DNA of 7,383 nt from an uncultured Oscillospiraceae bacterium. Lineage in GTDB: Bacteria > Bacillota > Clostridia > Oscillospirales > Oscillospiraceae. Below the pieces are notes generated by a model. The model was given only the letters and a program-made list of their open reading frames with translations. It did no database searches and was not told where the DNA came from. The position numbers and the translations under genes were made by a program. Position 1 is the first letter of the stretch, and each line of letters opens with the position of its first letter. The stretch covers positions 1 through 7,383 of the forward strand of contig CAKTMQ010000081.1 in assembly GCA_934573945.1 (NCBI GenBank), given 5' to 3'. Below, piece after piece: positions 1 through 5,733 of the stretch.

Positions 1-517
1 GGGAGTCGCAGCCGGTCTTGGACACAAACTCCTCCACCTCTTCAGGACGGGTATAGGAAGCGGCGTGGTCTGCCACCTTCACATCGTCCTCGATACCAGC
101 CAGTGTGCCCAGTTCAGCCTCTACGACGACGCCATGGTCATGGGCATATTCCACAACCTTGCGGGTGATCTCAATGTTTTTGGCGAAGGGCTTAGAGGAC
201 GCGTCGATCATCACGGAGGTAAAGCCGCCGTCAATGCAGCTCTTGCAGGTCTCAAAATCGGGGCCGTGATCCAGATGCAGCACGATGGGAATATCGGGGC
301 AGCAGGCAACAGCCGCCTCCACCAGCTTTACCAGATAGGTGTGATTCGCATAGGCACGGGCGCCCTTGCTGACCTGCAGGATCACAGGAGCGTGCTCCTC
401 CTGGCAGGCTTCGGTGATGCCCTGCACGATCTCCATGTTGTTGACGTTGAAAGCACCGATGGCATAACCGCCGTTATATGCCTTTTCAAACATTTCCTTA
501 GAAGTTACCAGTGGCAT
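1..517 (-). CDS. fba: Class II fructose-bisphosphate aldolase, 5' part (runs off the window)
   Basis: This enzyme cleaves fructose 1,6-bisphosphate to dihydroxyacetone phosphate and glyceraldehyde 3-phosphate in cytoplasmic glycolysis, and does the reverse in gluconeogenesis. The 172 visible codons begin MPLVTSKEMFEKAYNGGYAI and match the N-terminal half of bacterial zinc-dependent aldolases, which are usually about 280-310 residues long. HLDHG at residues 81-85 supplies the family's catalytic Asp (D83) and a zinc-binding His (H84). GFTSVMIDAS (98-107) and VEAELGTLAG (132-141) are further family blocks. The start at 517 follows a strong AAGGAG ribosome binding site. The C-terminal part, with the remaining zinc ligands and the phosphate-binding loop, lies beyond the left edge. 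The gene is divergent from the phosphofructokinase gene, the preceding glycolytic step, and shares its 174-bp control region. Family identity is very secure; exact sugar-phosphate specificity (fructose versus tagatose bisphosphate) is inferred. Confidence 0.95.
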   Translation of the reverse strand, partial: MPLVTSKEMFEKAYNGGYAIGAFNVNNMEIVQGITEACQEEHAPVILQVSKGARAYANHTYLVKLVEAAVACCPDIPIVLHLDHGPDFETCKSCIDGGFTSVMIDASSKPFAKNIEITRKVVEYAHDHGVVVEAELGTLAGIEDDVKVADHAASYTRPEEVEEFVSKTGCDS

Positions 518-579
518 GATCATATCTCCTTCACAATAAAATAACAGCATTCATTGCACCTGTTGTTTGGAACATTCCT

Positions 580-607
580 ATTGTATCATATTTTTTCACA
601 TTTGCAA
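580..607 (-). promoter_or_regulatory. Candidate second (proximal) promoter for fba
   Basis: On the minus strand, TTGCAA (607-602) is followed after 16 bp by TACAAT (585-580), a fair match to a sigma-A promoter in an A+T-rich stretch. It would start transcription near 573 and give fba a leader of about 56 nt. It is independent of the palindrome at 616-660. This is pattern matching only, and the region is A+T-rich enough that a chance match is possible. Confidence 0.4.
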
Positions 608-617
608 GTACAAACTG

Positions 618-646
618 TTTACAACGGGTATTTTACATGGTAAAAT
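618..646 (+). promoter_or_regulatory. Candidate sigma-A promoter of the phosphofructokinase gene, inside the palindrome
   Basis: TTTACA (618-623), a 17-bp spacer and TAAAAT (641-646) give a good sigma-A promoter with the optimal spacing, each hexamer differing from consensus at one position. Transcription would start near 653, inside the right arm, giving a leader of about 39 nt before the ATG at 692. In that case most of the hairpin would not be in the mRNA, and the palindrome would act as DNA. Confidence 0.65.
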
Positions 647-658
647 ACCCGTTGTAAA
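630..658 (-). promoter_or_regulatory. Candidate mirror-image sigma-A promoter of fba, inside the palindrome
   Basis: Because the palindrome is perfect, the minus strand carries the same promoter: TTTACA (658-653), 17 bp, TAAAAT (635-630). Transcription would start near 623 and run towards fba with a leader of about 105 nt. Each promoter's start site falls in or at the edge of the other's -35 hexamer, so two polymerases could not occupy both at once. Confidence 0.55.
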
Positions 659-691
659 CACTAAATTCCGCATTTTGGGAGGTATATATTT

Positions 692-1930
692 ATGAACGAA
701 CTGCGAGGCGCCTGTATTATCGGCCAATCCGGCGGCCCCACCTCTGTGATCAACGCCAGCGCTTACGGCGTAATTGACACCGCGCTTAAATCCGGAGCCA
801 TCACCCAGGTACTGGGCGCGGAAAACGGCATCAAAGGTGTTTTGAATGACCGCTTGTTTGACATGGGGCTGGAGGATCCGGAGGAGCTGCGGCTTCTGAA
901 ATACACCCCCTCCTCTGCTCTTGGCTCCTGCCGCTATAAGATTGCGGATCCCGAGGTGGATGACACCGATTATAGGCGGATCCTGGAGGTATTCAAAAAG
1001 CACAACGTCCGCTATTTCTTCTATAACGGCGGCAACGACTCCATGGACACCTGCAACAAGATCAACACCTATATGCAGTCTGTCGGCTACGAATGCCGCG
1101 TTATGGGCGTGCCCAAGACCATTGACAACGACCTGTTCGGCACTGACCACTGCCCCGGTTACGCCTCCGCTGCCAAGTACATTGCCACCTCTATGATGGA
1201 GGTGTATCAGGACGCCCACGTGTATGATACCGGTATGATCGTCGTAATGGAGATTATGGGGCGTCATGCCGGATGGCTGACCGCCGCTTCCGCACTGGCC
1301 GGTCTCTATGATGCAGGTCCCGACCTGATCTACCTGCCGGAGACGGATTTCAGTATGCAGGACTTTATCGACGATGTCAAAAGAATCTACGCGGAAAAGG
1401 GCAGCTGCATTGTGGCTGTGTCCGAGGGTATCCACTACGAGGACGGCGATTTTGTCTCCGAGGCGAAGGTAGCTGCCAATGACGGCTTCGGTCATGCCCA
1501 GCTGGGCGGTCTGGCCACCATTCTGGCGCAGGTGCTGAAGGAAGAGACCGGTGCCAAGGTACGCGGTATTGAGCTGAATCTGCTGCAGCGCTGCGGCGCA
1601 CATCTGGCCTCTGAGACCGATATTGAAGAGAGCTACATGGCTGGCAAGGTAGCTGTGGAGAACGCTGTCAACGGCATCAATGGCCGCATGATCGGCTTTG
1701 AGCGCGGCATCAAAGATGGCAAGTACGCCTGCCGCACCAAACTAATCCCTCTGATGGAGGTCGCCAACGTGGAGAAGAAGATTCCCCGGGAGTGGATCAA
1801 TGAGGCAGGAAATTATGTCAACCACCAGTTTATTGAGTACGCATTGCCTCTGATCCAGGGAGAACCGGATCTTCCCAAGGAGAACTCTCTCCCCCGCTTT
1901 GCCCGGCTGAAAAAGATTCTGGCCAAGTAA
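692..1930 (+). CDS. pfp: Pyrophosphate-type 6-phosphofructokinase, long clostridial form (412 aa)
   Basis: This enzyme phosphorylates fructose 6-phosphate to fructose 1,6-bisphosphate in glycolysis, most likely with pyrophosphate, which makes the step reversible. The N-terminal GQSGGPTSVINAS (11-23) is the phosphoryl-donor loop of the PFK family. GGNDS (113-117) has Asp (D116) where ATP enzymes have Gly, and PKTIDND (141-147) has Lys (K142) where ATP enzymes usually have Gly; these two residues are the classical marks of PPi use. D145 is the expected catalytic base. MEIMGRHAGW (186-195) and LPE (215-217) are substrate-binding blocks. The length exceeds the roughly 320 residues of E. coli-type PfkA and fits the longer PPi-type group. 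The ATG follows GGGAGG about 9 nt upstream, and an intrinsic terminator follows the stop. It is divergent from fba, which encodes the next pathway step. Donor preference is inferred from motifs; the gene is often annotated simply as pfkA. Confidence 0.94.
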   Translation: MNELRGACIIGQSGGPTSVINASAYGVIDTALKSGAITQVLGAENGIKGVLNDRLFDMGLEDPEELRLLKYTPSSALGSCRYKIADPEVDDTDYRRILEVFKKHNVRYFFYNGGNDSMDTCNKINTYMQSVGYECRVMGVPKTIDNDLFGTDHCPGYASAAKYIATSMMEVYQDAHVYDTGMIVVMEIMGRHAGWLTAASALAGLYDAGPDLIYLPETDFSMQDFIDDVKRIYAEKGSCIVAVSEGIHYEDGDFVSEAKVAANDGFGHAQLGGLATILAQVLKEETGAKVRGIELNLLQRCGAHLASETDIEESYMAGKVAVENAVNGINGRMIGFERGIKDGKYACRTKLIPLMEVANVEKKIPREWINEAGNYVNHQFIEYALPLIQGEPDLPKENSLPRFARLKKILAK

Positions 1931-1945
1931 ATATCCAATAAGTGC

Positions 1946-1982
1946 AAGCAAGGTGGAGTCCGGATGATTCCACCTTGCTTTT
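1946..1982 (+). terminator. Intrinsic terminator after pfp
   Basis: A perfect 12-bp stem pairs AAGCAAGGTGGA (1946-1957) with 1969-1980. It can extend by three more pairs, one of them a G-T wobble, around a CGGAT loop. TTTT (1979-1982) follows on the plus strand. It begins 16 nt after the pfp stop. On the minus strand the tail is poor in T, so it should mainly stop pfp transcription. The last codon of the decayed acyltransferase reading frame overlaps it. Confidence 0.88.
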
Positions 1983-2739
1983 ATGTCTTTATACTGTCGC
2001 CCTTCAGCAGACCATATGCAATCATAAGTGAGAGCAAATAATAGATCACGTCACGATGCACTGCCGTTGAGAGAGTTGTATCGCCTGTTGGGAAAAACGA
2101 TGACTAGAAACAGCACAAATGCCAATACATAGTTCTCAAAATTTCTGTTGTTCAGGTATAAACCAGCAAACAGCGCCATTATCAGGAATAACTCTGCCAT
2201 TGTATACACAACAGGTCTAATATGCAGCCGCGTTCGTATGTAATCAGACAGATGATAGACCAACACTCCGACCAGCAGCCCCGCCAGAGTCCGCAGCAGG
2301 CAACGCGGTGCCAGCGTTGCAGCAGCAGCTCCCGTGTAAATGTAATACAACGGACAGTACACAAAAGCGATCATCAAAACATACTTTTGGCACTTTTTGC
2401 ACATCAGGCAAAAGACCAGCAGAACCGCCAGCAGCGCCGACAAATACCACAGATTGCCGCAATAAAAGATCATCTGATCCGGCGTATGGATGAACGCCCG
2501 CATCAACAGTAACTCCGCCGGCAGATCCTGTGCCTGATGGATCGCACCGCGCAGATCTCCTGCGCGAAACAGCGAAAAGTTTACAACAAAGTAACTCGCC
2601 AGGACTGTGACCAGCACATAGGGCATCAGCCGCTTTATTTTATGGATCGTGTACCGGACGATATGGGTATCATTCTCCCGCAAAAAATGGGCATAGGTAA
2701 AATAATGAGATCAACAGCATAATTGTGTGACTTTTTCAT
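1981..2739 (-). pseudogene. Decayed acyltransferase-3 family membrane protein
   Basis: The main open frame (2683-2051, 210 codons from a TTG, with no good ribosome binding site seen) is a hydrophobic protein with about six membrane segments. It carries GNLWYLSALL and LAGLLVGVLVYHLS, typical of the acyltransferase 3 (OafA/WecH-like) family, which usually has 330-400 residues and transfers acyl groups to surface sugars. The front is missing. An ATG at 2739, 18 nt after coaX, reads MKKSHNYAVDLI, which resembles the usual start of such proteins, but in a different frame. A short in-frame stretch upstream of the TTG (SHYFTYAHF) resembles the later part of the N-terminal region before an in-frame TGA. 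Together this suggests an internal deletion that removed the first membrane helices, including the family's conserved active-site His. At the 3' end another frame reads VIYYLLSLMIAYGLLKGD to a TAA at 1981-1983, a likely true C-terminus after a second frameshift near 2092. I therefore call it non-functional; a short functional relative is less likely. Confidence 0.72.
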
Positions 2740-2757
2740 CTTCAAACAACCGCAGCC

Positions 2758-3528
2758 CTATCTGTTTTTGTGGTAGATCGTCCACAGTCCCTCCATCAGC
2801 AGGTACTTATCATACACCACACGGTTGCGGCAATAGCGTACGATCACCGGTGCATTGTTTCCCGTTGCCACGATGGTAGGCATTTCCCCGGGGATGGTAT
2901 CCCGGATCCGGTCGATGATCCCATCCAACATACCGGCTGTGCCATACACAATGCCGTTACGCATACAGTCCTCGGTATTCTTGCCGATAAGGTTCTTCGG
3001 ATACTGCAGAGAGATGTCTGACAGCTGCGCCGCATGGTCGGACAGCGCGTCCAGTGACAGCCGCACACCCGGAAACATCAGTCCGCCCTCGTAGGTATGC
3101 TTAGCGGATATGTAAGCGATGGTCGTGGCCGTCCCCATATCGATCACAATGATGGGCGCCGGATACTTCTCCAGTGCCGCCACAGCATCCGCCACCAGAT
3201 CGGCACCCAACTGGTTGTGGATCTCCATGCGGATATTCAGTCCGGTTTTAACGCCGGGGCCTACGATCATCGGCGGCTTTCCCAGCAGCCGCGTCAGCGC
3301 CTTCTCCATCATAAAGTTGATAGGCGGCACCACGCTGGAGAAGATCGCGCCGGAGACGTCTTTCAAATCAAAACCGTACAACGAGAAGATATTCATCAAA
3401 TCAATGCTGATTTGATCCGCTGTCTTACGGCTGTCTGTATCGATGGAAGCCAGAAAATGCAGTTTCCTCTCTTGACCAAAAAGTCCGACAGAAATATTGG
3501 AATTGCCAATATCGATGGCCAGCAGCAT
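2758..3528 (-). CDS. coaX: Type III pantothenate kinase (256 aa)
   Basis: CoaX phosphorylates pantothenate to 4'-phosphopantothenate, the first committed step of coenzyme A synthesis, in the cytoplasm. It belongs to the ASKHA fold and is insensitive to CoA feedback. DIGNSN (6-11) is the first phosphate-binding motif. GADLVAD (108-114) holds the expected catalytic Asp (D110). DMGTATT (130-136) is the second phosphate motif. GGLMFPGVRLSLDAL (148-162) is the conserved substrate-loop region. Its 256 residues are normal for the family. The ATG at 3528 follows a strong GGAGGGAC site. A sigma-A-like promoter lies just upstream, so it is probably its own unit, with the acyltransferase remnant directly behind it. 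One detail: the usual Arg of the GADR motif is Leu here. Confidence 0.95.
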   Translation of the reverse strand: MLLAIDIGNSNISVGLFGQERKLHFLASIDTDSRKTADQISIDLMNIFSLYGFDLKDVSGAIFSSVVPPINFMMEKALTRLLGKPPMIVGPGVKTGLNIRMEIHNQLGADLVADAVAALEKYPAPIIVIDMGTATTIAYISAKHTYEGGLMFPGVRLSLDALSDHAAQLSDISLQYPKNLIGKNTEDCMRNGIVYGTAGMLDGIIDRIRDTIPGEMPTIVATGNNAPVIVRYCRNRVVYDKYLLMEGLWTIYHKNR

Positions 3529-3557
3529 AGAAGTCCCTCCCGACGCACATTTTCTTT

Positions 3558-3586
3558 ATCATAGCACGTTCCCCTCAAGATAGCAA
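3558..3586 (-). promoter_or_regulatory. Candidate sigma-A promoter of coaX
   Basis: On the minus strand, TTGCTA (3586-3581), a 17-bp spacer and TATGAT (3563-3558) fit a vegetative promoter. Transcription would start near 3551, about 23 nt before the coaX ATG. The -35 hexamer shares two bases (3585-3586) with the end of the spoIVA terminator stem, so the two units are packed with no spare sequence. Confidence 0.65.
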
Positions 3587-3621
3587 GGCAAAAGACGGCC
3601 TGCGGCCGTCTTTTGCCTTTT
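3585..3621 (-). terminator. Bidirectional-looking intrinsic terminator after spoIVA
   Basis: A perfect 16-bp stem pairs 3585-3600 with 3604-3619 around a TGC loop. The core is AAAAGACGGCC opposite GGCCGTCTTTT, so each strand reads a GC-rich hairpin followed by TTTT. It starts only 8 nt past the spoIVA stop (3629), which makes it the spoIVA terminator and insulates coaX from it. No plus-strand gene ends nearby. Confidence 0.88.
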
Positions 3622-3628
3622 ACCCATT

Positions 3629-5110
3629 TTACAGGATGATGCAGATCAAGCCACCGCCACCCTCGTTGATGATCCGTTCCAACGCCTGCCGCAGCTTCGC
3701 CTGCGCGTCGACAGGCATCCGCTTCAGCTTGGCCTGCAGATCCTCCCCCACGATCTCATGGAAGCTGCGGCCAAAGATATTGGAGTTCCAGATCTTACCG
3801 GTGTCCCCCTCAAACTCCTGCAGCAGATAATTGACCATATCCTCCGACTGCTTTTCATTCCCCACAATGGGCGATACGGTCGTCTCGATGTCCGCCCGGA
3901 TCATATGGATCGACGGTGCGCTGGCCTTCATCCGCACGCCATAGCGCCCACCCTGCCGCACGATCTCCGGATCCTCCAGATTCAGCTCCTCCACACTGGG
4001 CATCACGATGCCGTACCCGGTCTCCCGCGCTGCCTGCAGTGCTGCCGCCACCTTGTCATACTCCTGCTTGGCTGCACCCAGCTGCGTCAGCAGCTCCATC
4101 AGATCCCCGTCATCCGTCACCGTCAGCCCCGACTGTTGGGTAATCGTCTCATAGAACATCTCCCGCGGCAGCCCCAATTCCGCCTCCGCAATACCAATCC
4201 CCAAGTTGATACTGCGGATAGACGCCGCCTGTATTGCCTCGCACCCACACATCCTCTCCAGCGCCCCCTCCAGCTCCCGGATATGGCAAAGCGCTTTCGT
4301 CTCCTCCCGCACCGTCTGATAGATACTGCTCTTGATGGGATGCTCTCCCGGCAGCGCCTCCACCCAGCTGGGCAGGTATAGATCCAGCTCCTGCAGCGGA
4401 AATTCAAACAGCAGGCTCTGCATCAGTCCCGTGATCTCCTGCTCACTGATGGTCAAGCAGTTCACCGGAATACACTTAACACCGTACTGCGTCCCGATCT
4501 GTGCCGCCGTCTGCTGTGCCGTCTCTCCTGCCGGATCACTGGAATTAAGCAGCACGATAAACGGCTTTCCGATCTCCTGTAATTCCCGGATGACCCGCTC
4601 CTCCGCCTCCTGATAGTCCTGCCGCGGAATGTCTGTCACCGTCCCATCGGTAGTCACCACGATCCCCACTGTGGAGTGATCCGCAATGACCTTTCTTGTA
4701 CCGATCTCCGCCGCCTCCGTCATGGGGATCTCGTAGTCGTACCAGGGCGTCATCACCATCCGTGGCGCCAGATCCTCAAATTGTCCCACCGCGCCCGGCA
4801 CCATGTAGCCCACACAGTCGATCATCCGCACGGAAAAACCGACGCCCTCCTCCAGCTGTACCTCCACCGCCTCCTCCGGTACAAATTTCGGCTCAGCCGT
4901 CATGATCGTCCGTCCCGAGCCGCTCTGGGGCAGCTCATCCTTAGCCCTGTCACGGCGGTATACGTTGTCGATATGGGGGATCACCTGTGTCTCCATAAAG
5001 CGCTTGATAAACGTGGATTTCCCGGTTCGCACCGGCCCCACAACGCCGATATAAATACTGTTCTGAGTCCGCGCTGCTATATCCTGATAGATGCCTGTGG
5101 ATCGATTCAT
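3629..5110 (-). CDS. spoIVA: Stage IV sporulation protein A, spore coat morphogenetic ATPase (493 aa)
   Basis: SpoIVA hydrolyses ATP to polymerise irreversibly on the forespore's outer membrane surface, forming the basement layer on which the coat assembles; it is also needed for the cortex. Its presence marks an endospore former. GPVRTGKST (25-33) is the Walker A loop. DELPQS (57-62) and TIMTAEPKF (67-75) form the sensor-threonine region. RMIDCVGY (94-101) carries the Walker B-like Asp (D97). TPWYDYEIP and EAAEIGTRKVI are family blocks. The central part is the SpoIVA middle domain. The C-terminus IINEGGGGLICIIL is the conserved tail used for localisation in B. subtilis. Length equals the roughly 492 residues of B. 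subtilis. The ATG at 5110 follows a GGAGGAAGG site. A sigma-E-like promoter lies upstream, and terminators flank the unit, so it is transcribed alone. From memory, B. subtilis has Thr where this protein has Ala71. Confidence 0.97.
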   Translation of the reverse strand: MNRSTGIYQDIAARTQNSIYIGVVGPVRTGKSTFIKRFMETQVIPHIDNVYRRDRAKDELPQSGSGRTIMTAEPKFVPEEAVEVQLEEGVGFSVRMIDCVGYMVPGAVGQFEDLAPRMVMTPWYDYEIPMTEAAEIGTRKVIADHSTVGIVVTTDGTVTDIPRQDYQEAEERVIRELQEIGKPFIVLLNSSDPAGETAQQTAAQIGTQYGVKCIPVNCLTISEQEITGLMQSLLFEFPLQELDLYLPSWVEALPGEHPIKSSIYQTVREETKALCHIRELEGALERMCGCEAIQAASIRSINLGIGIAEAELGLPREMFYETITQQSGLTVTDDGDLMELLTQLGAAKQEYDKVAAALQAARETGYGIVMPSVEELNLEDPEIVRQGGRYGVRMKASAPSIHMIRADIETTVSPIVGNEKQSEDMVNYLLQEFEGDTGKIWNSNIFGRSFHEIVGEDLQAKLKRMPVDAQAKLRQALERIINEGGGGLICIIL

Positions 5111-5140
5111 AGTACCTTCCTCCGCTGCTGTTTTACTCCA

Positions 5141-5169
5141 TTTTTATGCACAGCCAAACCTTCATATGC
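5141..5169 (-). promoter_or_regulatory. Candidate sigma-E (mother-cell) promoter of spoIVA
   Basis: On the minus strand, GCATATG (5169-5163) is followed after 14 bp by CATAAAAA (5148-5141). This fits the sigma-E pattern recalled from B. subtilis (roughly GHATATT, 14 bp, CATACAHT), with six of seven and six of eight positions agreeing. It lies between the upstream terminator and the spoIVA ribosome binding site. Mother-cell expression of spoIVA under sigma-E is established in Bacillus, which supports the match. Confidence 0.65.
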
Positions 5170-5171
5170 AA

Positions 5172-5200
5172 AAAAAGAGGCCGCTCAGCGGTCTCTTTTT
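5172..5200 (-). terminator. Intrinsic terminator of the xdh operon
   Basis: The stem pairs AAAAAGAGGCCGC (5172-5184) with 5188-5200 around a TCA loop, with one G-T wobble. On the minus strand a run of seven T follows the GC-rich stem. It begins about 20 nt past the xdhC stop and just before the spoIVA promoter, so it closes the xdh operon and isolates spoIVA. The shape is symmetric, but no plus-strand gene is present to use it. Confidence 0.9.
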
Positions 5201-5220
5201 CGTCCGTTCAGTATTGATCT

Positions 5221-5733
5221 TCAGGTATTCAGGAAGGGATCATCCAGCATCCCCAAACGGCGCAGCATGGTCTTTTTCACCGCCTTGAAGATGTTCTCAT
5301 AGCCGGTGCAGCGGCACAGATGGCCGCTGAGCAGCTTGCGCAGCTCGTCGTCCGTATAGTAGATCTTTCGATCCAGGATCTCCGCCGCCGTCATGATAAA
5401 GCCGGGAATACAGAAACCGCACTGAATAGCTGTCTCGTCCATAAACGCCTGCTGGATGTCGCTCAGCTCCCCATTGGGGCCGGTCAGTCCTTCCAGCGTG
5501 GTGATGTGTTTACCCTCTGCCCACACTGCCAGGTACAGACAGGAGTTGAAGCACTCACCGTCGATAAGCACGTTGCAGGCACCGCACTCGCCAACTTCAC
5601 AGCCCTTCTTCACGCTGGTCAGGCGGAAATCGTTGCGGAGCATATCCGTCAAAGAAGCGCGCACATCCACCATCTGCTCCACTTCCCTGCCGTTGATGGT
5701 GCAGGTCACCAGCTGATATTGATTTTTCGCCAT
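5221..5733 (-). CDS. xdhC: Molybdenum hydroxylase iron-sulfur subunit, XdhC type (170 aa)
   Basis: This is the small electron-transfer subunit of a xanthine dehydrogenase-family enzyme, carrying two [2Fe-2S] clusters that pass electrons from the molybdenum site to FAD. The plant-type ferredoxin domain has C45, C50, C53 and C65 (CEVGECGAC, then C after 11 residues). The C-terminal helical domain has C105 and C108 (QCGFCIPGF) and C140 and C142 (CRCTGY). All eight cluster ligands are present and the length is normal. The start codon overlaps the xdhB stop by one base (TAATG), which suggests translational coupling, and GGGAGGTGAG lies just upstream. It is the last gene of the operon before a terminator. 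The substrate cannot be read from this subunit; xanthine/hypoxanthine is the usual assignment for this gene order. Confidence 0.93.
   Translation of the reverse strand: MAKNQYQLVTCTINGREVEQMVDVRASLTDMLRNDFRLTSVKKGCEVGECGACNVLIDGECFNSCLYLAVWAEGKHITTLEGLTGPNGELSDIQQAFMDETAIQCGFCIPGFIMTAAEILDRKIYYTDDELRKLLSGHLCRCTGYENIFKAVKKTMLRRLGMLDDPFLNT

Larger units (their letters stand above)
616..660. repeat. Perfect 21-bp inverted repeat with 3-bp centre
   Basis: Positions 616-636 are the exact reverse complement of 640-660, with ATG at 637-639 as the centre. The left arm begins TGTTTACAACGGG and the right arm ends CCCGTTGTAAACA. Pairing stops outside these limits (C615 opposite C661). There is no U-run after it on the plus strand, so it is not an ordinary terminator. 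It sits midway between two divergent glycolytic genes and holds promoter-like hexamers on both strands. It could be an operator, a symmetric bidirectional promoter, or both. I do not recognise it as a Rex, CcpA or CodY site. Confidence 0.97.

Noticed and set aside
65..544. Open frame of 159 codons on the plus strand opposite fba
   Set aside because: The aldolase reading frame on the minus strand is unmistakable, and the antisense translation resembles no family.
569..578. Short inverted repeat GGAACATTCC near the proximal fba promoter
   Set aside because: Arms of only four bases are expected by chance in such sequence.
637..657. Mini reading frame ATG GTA AAA TAC CCG TTG TAA starting in the palindrome centre, as a possible leader peptide
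   Set aside because: It has no ribosome binding site and would start upstream of the predicted pfp transcription start; there is no attenuator structure after it.
616..660. The palindrome as an intrinsic terminator or CRISPR-like repeat
   Set aside because: No T-run follows it on the plus strand, no gene end points into it, and it occurs only once in the window, without spacers.
596..1603. Long open frame (335 codons) on the minus strand opposite pfp
   Set aside because: It is antisense to a clearly coding, fully conserved phosphofructokinase, shows no recognisable family, and reflects the GC-rich third codon positions of pfp.
3758..5302. Plus-strand open frames of about 200 codons opposite spoIVA and the spoIVA-xdhC gap
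   Set aside because: They run antisense through SpoIVA motifs and across a terminator, and their composition is Pro/His/Arg-rich as expected of shadow frames.
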